A DNA stretch of 64,000 nucleotides from Methylobacterium tardum (GCF_023546765.1 NZ_CP097484.1:6382001-6446000); one strand, 5' to 3'. Positions 16,117 to 24,692 are shown, counted from the stretch's first letter. A program made the numbers and translations. Notes: a model not told the origin generated them from the sequence alone.

Positions 16117-18617
16117 CGCCGCCGCGCCGGTCCGGCCTCGGCGACCAGCCGGGCGACCCGCGCGCCATCGAGACGGCGCTCGACGAGCAGCGCTTCCGCA
16201 ATCCGGCGTACGGCTCCCGCATGCCGGCGGACCGTGTCCCGCGTCTCGGCGTACAGCCTGTCGAGTAGGGCCGACGTCTCCGCCTGCAGGCGCGGGTCCG
16301 TCGCGAGCGCCGTGACGGGATCCCGCTCGACGGCAATCAGGCTACGCTCGCCCAGACCCCACTCGCCCAGCATACGGACCGCGATCCTCGTCACGGTGAG
16401 CAGGTCCTGGCGCGCGCCCGAGCTGGCGCTGTCGAGGATGATCTCCTCCGCCGCCCGGCCCGCGAGCCCGATCCGGATCCGCGCCTCGGCCTCGGCGCGC
16501 GTCCATACCCCGCTGTCCCCCCCGACTAGCTCGACCCACCCGCCGACGCCCTCGCGCGACTGCAGGGTGACGATCAAGTCGCGGTCCGGATCAGACAGGT
16601 GCGCCTGCAGGGCGTGCCCGGACTCGTGCACCGCCAGGCGGTACAGCGTCGCCTCCGGCGTGTCCGCGTCCCCGGCCCCGGCGACGTCCAGCAGGTCATC
16701 GAGGGCGAGCGGCCGCCCCGCGTGCCGGGCGCGGCGGCGGGCGTCCTCGACCAGGGCCTCGATCATCGCGCCAGTGTGCCGTTCCGTCCGGTACGCGACC
16801 GGCAGCAGGTCCGCGTCGCGCAGGTCGTCACCGAGGCGGACGCGCAGCATCGCGACGCGCTCCTCCACGTCCGGCAGGCCCATCTGGATCGTCTTGCCGA
16901 GCCGCCCGGGCCGCCGGATCGCCGGGTCGATGCGGTCCGGATCGTTGGTCGTCCCGATGACGATGACGCCCTCCCGACCCGCCGCTCCGTCGAGTTGCTC
17001 CAGGAACGAGTTGATGACTTGCAGGACGTAGTCAGCGTGACGATGCTGCACCGTGCGGCGGTCGGCGAAAACGTCGACCTCGCCGACCAGCAGCAGGCAG
17101 CCGCGCTGCCCCGAGGCCAGGGCCTTGGCCCGCGCGAACGTCTCGCGCATCGCCCTCAGCGTTGTCCCGAGATGCGCCTCCCCCGTGCCCTGCCACTCCA
17201 TCAGCGACGAGATGATGAGGGGCAACCCGCTGCTGTTGGCGAGAGCCTGCGCGAAAAGCGTCTTGCCGGTGCCGGGCAGCCCGCCGAGAATGGCGCCGTT
17301 GCGGACTGTCGCCCAATGCTCCCCGCTCCGCCATGCTGCCAGGTCCGCGATGAGGCCGCGGCCCCACTCGACCGCCTCCCGGGCGCCGTGGAGCTGATCG
17401 AGCGTAAGGTCCCGCCCCCGGCCCGACGCCGGCGTCGGCGTGACGAGCCGGACGATGTGCTCGACGCAGCGTGCCGGATCCCGCCCCGGGCGCACCGCCG
17501 CGGCGACGTCGGCCGCCGAGAACGCGAGCCCCTCCAGCCGGGCGCGGTCGGCGTCGGAGACGGCCTGGCCGGTCGTGCCCCGGATGACGGCAGCCACGTC
17601 CGCCCCGCAGATCGGGGACAGCGTGAGGCGGTGGTCGGCCGCCCGCAGCGCGACGGCCGGCAGGCACGTCCCGGCGTCCGGCGACAGGGCCAGAACAGGC
17701 TGCTCACGCCTGAGGCAGGCGACGTACTGCCGCTCGCGCTTGGCCGCCTCGTGATGCTTCGCCGGCGCGTCCTCGGCGAGCATCTCGACGCCGAACGGGA
17801 CGCCCCGCTTGGCGTCGGCCGTGTCCTTAAGCACGGCGAGCGTCAGCGCGTCGGGCACGTCGAGCAGGACGACGCCGCCACCACCGACCAGGGCCTCGCT
17901 GACGCCTGGCACGTCGAGCGTGCGTTGCAGTTGCAGGGCGGCGGCGTGCGTCACCGGCGGCAGCCCGGAAACGACGTTGTCATCGAGGCCGTCGAAGCAG
18001 ACGTCGAACTCGGGCTCGGCGCGGGGCGCGGTCGCCGTCACTATTGTTGCCTCGTCGACGAGATCCACCCAGGCCATCTGCCGAGAGAGCAGGCGGTTCT
18101 CCGGGCGCCAGGCGTTCGCGGCGTCGTATGTCCCGAGCTCGACCTGCCGGACGATGTGGCTCGCCTCGGCGCGCGTGCAGAGGACTTGGCGCCTCTGCAC
18201 GGGATCCTCCGTGGCGCCGGCGTCGACGTCGAGCGTGTGCATCGCGGCCAGGGCGCATTGGCGATGCCCGGCGATTGCCGCGACGAGTCGGGCCCGGTCG
18301 CGCCACTCGGTCATCGTCTCGCGCGATTCGACCGGCAGCGCGCGGTCGACGCTGGCGAGCTCGCAGGCCTGCGCGACGGCGACGATCTGCAGGACGTGGC
18401 CGTCGTCGGTCAGGGCCTCGATGGCACACCGGACGCCGTCAGGGACGCCTGCGAGGTCGAGGGTACGCGCCCAGGCGGCCATGTCGGCGGAGGGCGGCCC
18501 CAGCGTGGGGTACCCCAGGGCGAGCTCGCTGTAGGTGGGAACCGTGGTGAGGAGGTCTGCGGGCGTGTGCTCACCCGCGCGGGCGGCCGGCGCCCGACGC
18601 TGCGCGTCGTCGGTCAT
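16113..18617 (-). CDS. Soluble FtsH-like AAA+/M41 metalloprotease
   Basis: 834 residues with no membrane helix, unlike cellular FtsH. Residues 1-~420 are a large unrecognised N-terminal region. The AAA module has Walker A GGLPGTGKT (near 444) and an arginine-finger region NDPDRIDPAIRRPGRLG (near 560). The Walker B stretch reads LLLVGEVD, so the usual Asp before Glu is Gly. The M41 peptidase follows: HESGH zinc site (near 663) and LAGRAAEEIILDSASSGARQDL, whose acidic residue should be the third zinc ligand. The protease should be active if ATP binding works. Shine-Dalgarno GGAG precedes ATG 18617. First gene of a four-gene overlapping operon. Substrate unknown. Confidence 0.8.
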   Translation of the reverse strand: MTDDAQRRAPAARAGEHTPADLLTTVPTYSELALGYPTLGPPSADMAAWARTLDLAGVPDGVRCAIEALTDDGHVLQIVAVAQACELASVDRALPVESRETMTEWRDRARLVAAIAGHRQCALAAMHTLDVDAGATEDPVQRRQVLCTRAEASHIVRQVELGTYDAANAWRPENRLLSRQMAWVDLVDEATIVTATAPRAEPEFDVCFDGLDDNVVSGLPPVTHAAALQLQRTLDVPGVSEALVGGGGVVLLDVPDALTLAVLKDTADAKRGVPFGVEMLAEDAPAKHHEAAKRERQYVACLRREQPVLALSPDAGTCLPAVALRAADHRLTLSPICGADVAAVIRGTTGQAVSDADRARLEGLAFSAADVAAAVRPGRDPARCVEHIVRLVTPTPASGRGRDLTLDQLHGAREAVEWGRGLIADLAAWRSGEHWATVRNGAILGGLPGTGKTLFAQALANSSGLPLIISSLMEWQGTGEAHLGTTLRAMRETFARAKALASGQRGCLLLVGEVDVFADRRTVQHRHADYVLQVINSFLEQLDGAAGREGVIVIGTTNDPDRIDPAIRRPGRLGKTIQMGLPDVEERVAMLRVRLGDDLRDADLLPVAYRTERHTGAMIEALVEDARRRARHAGRPLALDDLLDVAGAGDADTPEATLYRLAVHESGHALQAHLSDPDRDLIVTLQSREGVGGWVELVGGDSGVWTRAEAEARIRIGLAGRAAEEIILDSASSGARQDLLTVTRIAVRMLGEWGLGERSLIAVERDPVTALATDPRLQAETSALLDRLYAETRDTVRRHAGAVRRIAEALLVERRLDGARVARLVAEAGPARRR

Positions 18618-18694
18618 GGACTCAATCTCCAGCGCCCATGTCGGCCTATGCCGACGGGGCAGGTGAGCGGTTCTATAGGAAGCGGCTTGCGAAC

Positions 18695-18704
18695 CCGTTA
18701 ACGG
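18695..18704. promoter_or_regulatory. GTTAAC palindrome upstream of the FtsH-like operon
   Basis: Perfect palindrome CCGTTAACGG, about 80 bases before the protease ATG and overlapping the stop codon of the HTH gene. Related sequences occur at 19362-19373 and 12665-12674, each upstream of another gene start, so a shared operator is possible. Confidence 0.35.
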
Positions 18705-19198
18705 TGGGTTGGATCCAGCGCCCGCAGCCCCCTAAGCTCTACCAAGGCACTCGTGGCATCCGTGAATAGGGCGGTCGCCCCGATGGTGCGTTGGGCGTCG
18801 AGATACCGCGCCGCGGCCCGAACGAGGGCGGCGAACTCCCTGGCGTCATGGCGCTGGGCGATCCTCACGACGCCAGAGAGGGCGTTCGGGGGAAGCCCCT
18901 GTTTCCGGACGCGGTCGCGCGCCGTCGAGCGCCTGTTCATGCCGGTGAGCTCGGCCACGGCGGAGGACCAGTCGTCGCCCCAGACGCGGTTGGCAAGGGC
19001 ATCGAGGGCCTCGACGAGGGCGACGCCGTACGCATCCCTCGGGATCGGGACCCGGCCGTCGGGCCCCTCCAAGTGCGGCTCCCGCCCGACGTACACGAGC
19101 TCGCCCTCGCGGCCGTCGAGCCACACGCGGCCGAGGCGGAGGTCGCCCGGCTCCGGCATCGACGGCGCGGCGAGCTCAAGGCGGACGAGGGGCGTCAT
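18698..19198 (-). CDS. Helix-turn-helix protein, probable regulator
   Basis: 166 residues from ATG 19198 (TPLVRLELAAPSMPEPGDLRLG); the frame continues upstream but reads as non-coding. The N-terminal ~50 residues look like a small beta domain (RVWLDGREGELVYVGREPHL). A central segment (GDDWSSAVAELTGMNRRSTARDRVRKQGLPPNALSGVVRIAQ) has the spacing of HTH proteins of mobile elements, where a replication- or phage-type HTH is followed by a short Pro turn. The C-terminus is helical. Located between the FtsH-like operon and the divergent methyltransferase gene, with GTTAAC palindromes on both sides. Confidence 0.55.
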   Translation of the reverse strand: MTPLVRLELAAPSMPEPGDLRLGRVWLDGREGELVYVGREPHLEGPDGRVPIPRDAYGVALVEALDALANRVWGDDWSSAVAELTGMNRRSTARDRVRKQGLPPNALSGVVRIAQRHDAREFAALVRAAARYLDAQRTIGATALFTDATSALVELRGLRALDPTHR

Positions 19199-19361
19199 GG
19201 ACCGTCTCCACGCGGGGGCACGGCCCGATGCCATGGCCCGCCCCCGGTGGTGCCCGGCCGCCCTGGCGCGGTCAAGCCGCCGGCGCCAAGAGCCCAGGCT
19301 GTTGGTAACGATCTTCGCACTCTCGGCTGGCGCACCGGCGCGGGTTAATACAATGTGGCGG

Positions 19362-19373
19362 TCGGTTAACCGA
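19362..19373. promoter_or_regulatory. TCGGTTAACCGA palindrome in the HTH/methyltransferase gap
   Basis: Perfect 12-bp palindrome in the 290-base gap between the leftward HTH gene and the rightward methyltransferase gene. It lies in the only relatively AT-rich part of the gap (GGGTTAATACAATG just before it). Candidate operator for the HTH protein. Confidence 0.4.
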
Positions 19374-19488
19374 AGCGGCGAGGCACTGGGTTGCAGCACG
19401 AAATGAAACGCCTGCCGGGGACAGGCGCGGTCGGCCAGTAGGACCGACCGAACGGACGAGTATTGCAATCCTTGAACAGGCCCGCGCG

Positions 19489-20649
19489 ATGAACGTGAAC
19501 GTCAAGCCAGACCTCTTCCGCCCCGAACCCGCGAAGGCCGACGGCGCGAACATCCGTTCTCGTCGCGGCAAGGCGACCCCGCCGGAACCGGTCCTCGAAC
19601 CGGCGTTCATAAAGACCCTGTTCGGCGACGCGCGCTCCGTGCCACTAAAGGCAGGGGACGCCGATCTCGTCGTGACGTCACCGCCCTACTGGCTGAAGCG
19701 CGACTACGGAGTGCGCGGTCAGATTGGCCAGGAACCCACGGCCGACGAGTTCGTGGCGTCCCTCCTCGAATGCATGGAGGACTGGCGGCGGGTCATTCCC
19801 GAATGGGGCTCGGTGTTCATCAACCTTGGCGACACCTATCACCGCAACTCTCTCGCCGGTACGCCTGCCAGGCTTGAGGTGGCCGCCGAGGATGCCGGGT
19901 GGAAGCTCCGCAATCGCATCATCTGGGTCAAGGAAGGCGGGATGCCTGATCCCGCGAAGGACCGGCTCAAGAGCCGGCATGAGTTCATCTTCCACTTCGT
20001 TCGGAACAAGAACTACTACTACGACCAGTTCGGCTATGCCGAGAAGTATGGGAATGGCACCGGGCCGAGCGACGTCTGGACCATCGGCTTGCGGCGGGAT
20101 CTCAGCAATCACTTGGCGCCATACCCGGTGGAGCTCGTGGACCGCATCCTCACGCTCGCCTGCCCGGAGCAGGTCTGCACGTGCTGCGGCAAGCCACGGC
20201 GCCGGATCGTGGAGCGTACGGCGATGCTCGACACCACGCGGCCGCAGGCGCGCCGCGCCATGGAGCTGGCGGCCGAGAAGGGTCTGACGGACGCCCACAT
20301 CGCGGCCATCCAGGCGACAGGCATCTCGGACGCCGGCAAGGCGATGAAGACACAGACGGGCACCGGCAGGAATTCCGCCGCCGTCCAGCGGCTGGCGGCC
20401 GAGGCCAAGGTGGCTCTGGGCGGGTACTTCCGCGAGTTCACCTTCGCGAAGCGCGTGACAGCCGGCTGGACCGACTGCGGCTGCGAGGGCCCATACCGGC
20501 CAGGCATCGTCCTGGATCCGTTCTCCGGGACCGGCACGACGTTGCGCGCCGCCGCTTCCGCGGGACGAAGTGCGTACGGTATAGATCTGGCGAACACCCC
20601 CGCGTCGAAGAGGGCAACGTCAGGTGGCAGCAGGTCCAGGGTCGGGTGA
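19489..20649 (+). CDS. Beta-class DNA amino-methyltransferase
   Basis: 386 residues. The catalytic motif TSPPYW (near residue 63) precedes the AdoMet motif DPFSGTGTT (near 344), which is the beta-class order of N4-cytosine or N6-adenine methylases. A probable zinc site (CPEQVCTCCGKPRRR and DCGCEGP) is typical of phage and Type II enzymes of this class. The tail after YGIDLANTP is odd and follows a C5 run; one more C gives RVEEGNVRWQQVQ, so the true C-terminus is uncertain. It overlaps the next gene by 26 bases and should protect the host from the McrBC-like nuclease downstream. Confidence 0.85.
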   Translation: MNVNVKPDLFRPEPAKADGANIRSRRGKATPPEPVLEPAFIKTLFGDARSVPLKAGDADLVVTSPPYWLKRDYGVRGQIGQEPTADEFVASLLECMEDWRRVIPEWGSVFINLGDTYHRNSLAGTPARLEVAAEDAGWKLRNRIIWVKEGGMPDPAKDRLKSRHEFIFHFVRNKNYYYDQFGYAEKYGNGTGPSDVWTIGLRRDLSNHLAPYPVELVDRILTLACPEQVCTCCGKPRRRIVERTAMLDTTRPQARRAMELAAEKGLTDAHIAAIQATGISDAGKAMKTQTGTGRNSAAVQRLAAEAKVALGGYFREFTFAKRVTAGWTDCGCEGPYRPGIVLDPFSGTGTTLRAAASAGRSAYGIDLANTPASKRATSGGSRSRVG

Positions 20650-21265
20650 GACCTACGTATTCACTGTGGATGCGGTCCGACGGGCGATGGACCGGCTTTC
20701 CGCTACGCCGGCGCACGAGCATTTCGCGGGCTACCTAGGTCTTCTGGAGGCCGACCGCCGGGGCAAGGGCGGCCTCCACCGGAGCCGGGACATCAAGGAC
20801 TTCCACCAGCGCTACCTGACCGTCGCGGGCCTCAAGACCTCGTCGCCCTTCTTCTCGCCGGTCCGCAACCCGGACGCCGGCGAGGTCAAGCCCTTCAACA
20901 AGAACGTGGCCGGCTCCTACGCACCAAGCTCGCTCCGGCCGGACGGGCCGTTCATGGCCGCCGTGGACGTGAAGGGGAAGGGCCAGGGCGTGACCTACTC
21001 CCTGATGCCGGACCACGCGAACGTGGCGTCAGGCTCGATGCTCGGGGGCAAGCGCGTCCAGGCCGTCGCGCTCGCCGCCTACCTGTTCCGCGACTACGGG
21101 TTCGAGGAGCGCAGCCTGCAGGCGGTCCTCGATACCTTCCGTGACCGCTTCGCCCTCCGCGCACACCACACGGACGAGTCGGCGACGTTCGCCGCCCTGT
21201 TCGACCCGAGCCTCGACGGTTTCGCCGACGAAGACCTCGTCCCCCTGGCTCAAGACGCGGCTTGA
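20624..21265 (+). CDS. Unknown protein between methyltransferase and McrB
   Basis: 213 residues starting with GTG inside the methyltransferase gene. It begins GETYVFTVDAVRRAMDRLSATPAHEHFAGYLGLL, has a central segment with possible DNA contacts (RSRDIKDFHQRYLTVAG, NKNVAGSYAPSSLRPDGPF), and ends in an acidic helical region. No signal, membrane helix, catalytic motif or known fold is visible to me. Its stop overlaps the McrB start (TGATG). Position suggests a dedicated subunit of the system, perhaps for target recognition. This is inference. Confidence 0.6.
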   Translation: MAAGPGSGETYVFTVDAVRRAMDRLSATPAHEHFAGYLGLLEADRRGKGGLHRSRDIKDFHQRYLTVAGLKTSSPFFSPVRNPDAGEVKPFNKNVAGSYAPSSLRPDGPFMAAVDVKGKGQGVTYSLMPDHANVASGSMLGGKRVQAVALAAYLFRDYGFEERSLQAVLDTFRDRFALRAHHTDESATFAALFDPSLDGFADEDLVPLAQDAA

Positions 21266-22263
21266 TGATCATGACGCCGGAGAAGGTCCGCCAGCTCACG
21301 GTCGAGAACCTGGGCATCGCGTCAGCCGTGGCCTCGACGCCCGACGCCCCGGCGCCCGCGCTGAGCGCCGCCGACACTTCGCCCGAGGACCTGGAACTGC
21401 CCGAGGGCGACGAGGTCCTGGCGCAGCTCCTCGACGCCATCGACCTTGGCTACGCCGGCATCATCTTGGTGGGCCCCCCGGGGACGAGCAAGAGCTGGTA
21501 CGCCAAGCGGCTCGCCCACGCATATGCGGGCGATGCCGACGCGACCGACTTCGTTCAGTTCCACACCTCGTATCAGTACGAGGACTTCATGGTCGGGTTC
21601 GTCCCGGACGCGGCGGGCCGGTTTCAGCCGGTGAAGCGGACGCTACCCATCATGTGCGAGAAGGCGCTGGCGCGCCCGGATACGCAGCACGTGCTCGTCA
21701 TCGACGAGATCTCGCGCTGCGACGCCGCCAGGGTCTTCGGGGAGGCCCTCACCTACGTCGAGATGGACAAGCGCAAGCTGCCCTTCCGGGTCGCCTCCGG
21801 GCTGGAGATGACGATCCCCGAGAACCTGGTGATCATCGCGACCATGAACCCTTGGGACAAGGGCGTGGACGACATGGACATCGCCTTCGAGCGGCGCTTC
21901 GCCCGGGTCGAGATGCCGCCGAGCCCAGACCTCCTACGGGAGATCCTGTTGGCGAAGGGCGCCGAGCAGGAGTTCGTGGAACGGATGCTCGCGTTCTACG
22001 AGGGCATCCAGCGGCTTGATGACGAATACTGTAGGCTTGGGCATGCCTACTTCATCAACGCGGTCAATGACACCAGCGCGAGGCGGATCTGGGCGTTCAG
22101 CCTCGATCCGTTCTTCAAGCGGGCCTGCCGGTTCTTGCCCGAGACCTACAAGGACATCCGGCGCATGTGGCGTGCCTTTGAGGACGGAGCGCCGGCGCCC
22201 GAGGTGGAAGCGTCCACCGATCCCGAGGCCGTGCCGGCAGGTGCCCCGGGCGCGGCGGCCTAA
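21265..22263 (+). CDS. McrB-type AAA+ ATPase/GTPase
   Basis: 332 residues from ATG 21265. Walker A GPPGTSKSWYAKRL is near 70. The McrB hallmark FVQFHTSYQYEDFMVGF is near 95. Walker B is VLVIDEISRCD, and a sensor/arginine-finger region TMNPWDKGVDDMDIAFERRFARVEM follows. The protein is essentially the motor domain; the first ~50 residues are too short for a classical N-terminal DNA-reading domain. In McrBC systems this motor drives a McrC nuclease. It is sandwiched between the unknown 213-residue protein and McrC with overlapping or near-abutting frames. Confidence 0.85.
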   Translation: MIMTPEKVRQLTVENLGIASAVASTPDAPAPALSAADTSPEDLELPEGDEVLAQLLDAIDLGYAGIILVGPPGTSKSWYAKRLAHAYAGDADATDFVQFHTSYQYEDFMVGFVPDAAGRFQPVKRTLPIMCEKALARPDTQHVLVIDEISRCDAARVFGEALTYVEMDKRKLPFRVASGLEMTIPENLVIIATMNPWDKGVDDMDIAFERRFARVEMPPSPDLLREILLAKGAEQEFVERMLAFYEGIQRLDDEYCRLGHAYFINAVNDTSARRIWAFSLDPFFKRACRFLPETYKDIRRMWRAFEDGAPAPEVEASTDPEAVPAGAPGAAA

Positions 22264-22272
22264 GGCGGCGCG

Positions 22273-23661
22273 ATGCGGCGCCTCCAACGCGTCCCGGCGG
22301 GCGTCAGCTTCGCGTCAGGTCATCGGGCCGACCACCGGGTCCTGCAGGCCACCGAGCACGCGATGCTGCCGCTGCCTCCGGAACTCGTGCTGCCCAATGG
22401 CAGGCTCGACCTGCACGACGACGTCCTGAAATACTTCCAGGTCCTCTTCAAGGGGACCGTGCCCCACATCCTGCTCGGCCGCTACGTCGGCTACATCCCG
22501 CTCAACGATGCCTGGGCCATCAACGTCACGCCGCGGGTGCCGGTCGGGAACATGGAGCGCCTGATGGGCATGGTGACGGGTTACCGGCCCGTCGTGCTCG
22601 CTAGGCACCTCCGCACCTTCTCTACGTCCACGGAGATGCCGGTCTCCCTGGTGGACCTGATGGCCGAGCAGTTGCTGGCCATCTTCCAGCGCATCTGGCG
22701 CGACGGCCTGGTCGCGCAGTACGAGCGCCGCGAGCGCATCGGGTCGTCCCCGGCCGGGAGCGTGCGCGCCCTCGACAGCGCCCTCCTCACCCAGCGGGGC
22801 GCCAGACCCGTCGCCGTCTCGTCGTCGTTCGAGCGCACCACGGATTTCGGCCCGAACCGGATGCTGCGCCTCGGGGTCGAGAACCTGCTGCGGCGCTTTC
22901 TCTCCCTGCCGTCGGAGCTCGTCAGCCCCAAGCGCCTCCACGAGTTGCGGCGCACCCTGCGCGGCCTGGAGCACATTGCGCCGGCGCGTCCGTCCGAGGC
23001 GAGCCCCGAGGCCGTCGCCCGTTACCTGGCCTCACTGCCGCAATACCACGAGCACTACGTCGACGCCCTGCTGCTGGCCGAGCTGATCATCCGCGGCCAG
23101 GGCCTGGCCATCCGGGATCCGGACGGGGAGACGGTCTTCCGCACGATCCTGGTCGACATGGAGCGGATCTTCGAGGACTACGCCCGCCGGCTCCTGTCCG
23201 GGCACTTCGGGCGCGCCGGCGCGCCGCGGGTGCTCGACGGCAACTTGGGCGGCCCGGGCGGCGCCAAGATGCCGGCCTACGAGACGCTCGCCGCCGGGGC
23301 CAAGAATACTGACATGACCCCCGACATCGTCTTGCAGGACGGTGCGGCGACCCACTTGGTGATCGACGCCAAGTACAAGCGCAACGAGGGCGTCCCGGAC
23401 CGGCCCGACCTGAACCAGGTCCTGGGCTACTCCGTCCGCTACCGGTGCCCGAGGGTGATGCTGCTCTACCCGATCCGTCCGGACGGCGTGGAGCCGGCGC
23501 GATTCGTGGGGACCGTTGGTGATACTGAGGTCTACACGGGCCACATCGACCTGGCGTCCGTCGACATCGAGGAGGAGGAGAAGCTATTCTGCGGGGCGAT
23601 CCAGGCCCTTTTCGAGAATTCCACGTCCTTCAAGGCAGGATCTGCGTCACTCCAACCCTGA
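22273..23661 (+). CDS. McrC-type nuclease subunit
   Basis: 462 residues. The N-terminal half has the beta-rich McrC pattern (VLKYFQVLFKGTVPHILLGRYVGYIPLNDAWAINVTPRVP... in sense). The C-terminal half carries the PD-(D/E)xK nuclease: TPDIVLQDGAATHLVIDAKYK near 355, followed by a Q-x-L-x-Y helix (LNQVLGYSVRYRC). It starts nine bases after the mcrB stop. Together with the methyltransferase it suggests a restriction system in which cleavage is blocked by modification, similar in principle to LlaJI-type McrBC-like Type II systems. Confidence 0.85.
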   Translation: MRRLQRVPAGVSFASGHRADHRVLQATEHAMLPLPPELVLPNGRLDLHDDVLKYFQVLFKGTVPHILLGRYVGYIPLNDAWAINVTPRVPVGNMERLMGMVTGYRPVVLARHLRTFSTSTEMPVSLVDLMAEQLLAIFQRIWRDGLVAQYERRERIGSSPAGSVRALDSALLTQRGARPVAVSSSFERTTDFGPNRMLRLGVENLLRRFLSLPSELVSPKRLHELRRTLRGLEHIAPARPSEASPEAVARYLASLPQYHEHYVDALLLAELIIRGQGLAIRDPDGETVFRTILVDMERIFEDYARRLLSGHFGRAGAPRVLDGNLGGPGGAKMPAYETLAAGAKNTDMTPDIVLQDGAATHLVIDAKYKRNEGVPDRPDLNQVLGYSVRYRCPRVMLLYPIRPDGVEPARFVGTVGDTEVYTGHIDLASVDIEEEEKLFCGAIQALFENSTSFKAGSASLQP

Positions 23662-23667
23662 ACGCGC

Positions 23668-24057
23668 ATGTCGAAACGCAGGTACCACTGGACGCCGGAA
23701 CAGCTCGACCGCATGGCGGACATGGTCGAGGCCGGCATACCTCGCCCACGCATCGCCGCGGCCATGGATGCGAACGTGGCGGCCGTGGAGTGGCAGCTCC
23801 TGCGCCTGGGCGTGGTCGGCCCGAGGAGCGGCAGGGTCGGCAAGGCCGGTACGGACTACGTCCGGGGCGGGCGCGTCGTACGGCGGTTCACCCCGGAAGA
23901 GGACGCCCAGCTCCTGCTGCTCGAAGCCGAGGGGCTCGGGGCCAGCGAGATCGGCCGTCGGCTCGGCAGGGCGCACCACACCGTCATAGGCCGGCTCGCT
24001 ACCCTGGCCCGCCACGAGCAGCTCGATGAGGAGAAGCGCAGCGGAGGCCAGAGGTAA
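23668..24057 (+). CDS. Double helix-turn-helix (Myb/SANT-like) DNA-binding protein
   Basis: 129 residues beginning six bases after mcrC. There are two similar HTH units: WTPEQLDRMADMVEAGIPRPRIAAAMD (about 7-35) and FTPEEDAQLLLLEAEGLGASEIGRRLGRAHHTVIGRLATLARHE (about 74-118). Both have the Trp/Phe-T-P-E-(E/Q) opening of Myb/SANT-like HTHs. The linker is basic. It may regulate the restriction operon or be its DNA-recognition factor. Confidence 0.65.
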   Translation: MSKRRYHWTPEQLDRMADMVEAGIPRPRIAAAMDANVAAVEWQLLRLGVVGPRSGRVGKAGTDYVRGGRVVRRFTPEEDAQLLLLEAEGLGASEIGRRLGRAHHTVIGRLATLARHEQLDEEKRSGGQR

Positions 24058-24131
24058 GTCGCTCCCCGACCCTATGACGCCGGATCATCAACTGTCGGAA
24101 ATGCGTCGGCCGCGCGGAATGGCGCAGGTCA

Positions 24132-24692
24132 TCACGGCCATTCGAACGCGCAGCCCCCGATCAGGTCCAAAGAACCGTCGAGGGGACGGACCCGGTTGAC
24201 GGAGATTGCCATCTCACCGGTCGGGCTGAACGCCCGGGAGAACGCCGCCATCTCGACCTCCCAGCCCTCCTCCTGCGCGACCCGCACCAAGGGCATGAAG
24301 TCCCGATCCGCCGAGGCGAGCACGAGCACGCCCGGCTCGGGTGCCTTCACGATGATGCGGGTCCCCTGCGCGACCAACTCCGTGTCGACGGCCTTCTCCT
24401 TGTTCTGGGCGTTGCGCTCGTGCGTGATGACCTTGAAGCCCCCCTGCTCGGCCATCGTCCACACCGCGTCGTTCGCCGGCGGCCGGGACCCGACAAGGAT
24501 CGCTTCCTGGATCGGCCTCCCGTCGGCGAGGCGGGTGAGCAGGCGCGAGAAGTCGATGCGCCAGGAGATGTCCGAAGGCTGCCTGTCGCCGGGCGCGGCG
24601 GGAAGCTCCCCCTTACGAACCGCCGAGGCCTTCTGGCCCTCGATGAAGATGTTCGAGTTGTCGACGAGAATCACGCAGCCCACGGTCGCCAC
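24132..24692 (-). CDS. NYN-domain protein (PIN-like RNase)
   Basis: About 186 residues from a GTG at 24692; an upstream TTG would add 24 residues. The NYN/LabA-type fold is clear: first acidic motif ILVDNSNIFIEG, central KAVDTELVAQGTRI, and third motif LVLASADRDFMPLVRVAQEEGWEVEM. These Asp residues form the metal-binding site of PIN-like nucleases, so it probably cleaves RNA. It lies at the right end of the accessory region beside the tRNA-Gly gene. Links to phage defence are possible but unproven. Confidence 0.75.
   Translation of the reverse strand: MATVGCVILVDNSNIFIEGQKASAVRKGELPAAPGDRQPSDISWRIDFSRLLTRLADGRPIQEAILVGSRPPANDAVWTMAEQGGFKVITHERNAQNKEKAVDTELVAQGTRIIVKAPEPGVLVLASADRDFMPLVRVAQEEGWEVEMAAFSRAFSPTGEMAISVNRVRPLDGSLDLIGGCAFEWP

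Noticed and set aside
20590..20738. Longer C-terminus of the methyltransferase through a +1 shift after the C5 run
   Set aside because: The shifted text is plausible for a short stretch (RVEEGNVRWQQVQ), but it would overlap the next gene by over 100 bases. Left as an uncertainty in the methylase entry.
23647..24015. Antisense frame over the double-HTH gene as an antitoxin-like gene
   Set aside because: No ribosome-binding site and no recognisable motif. Composition is that of a shadow frame.
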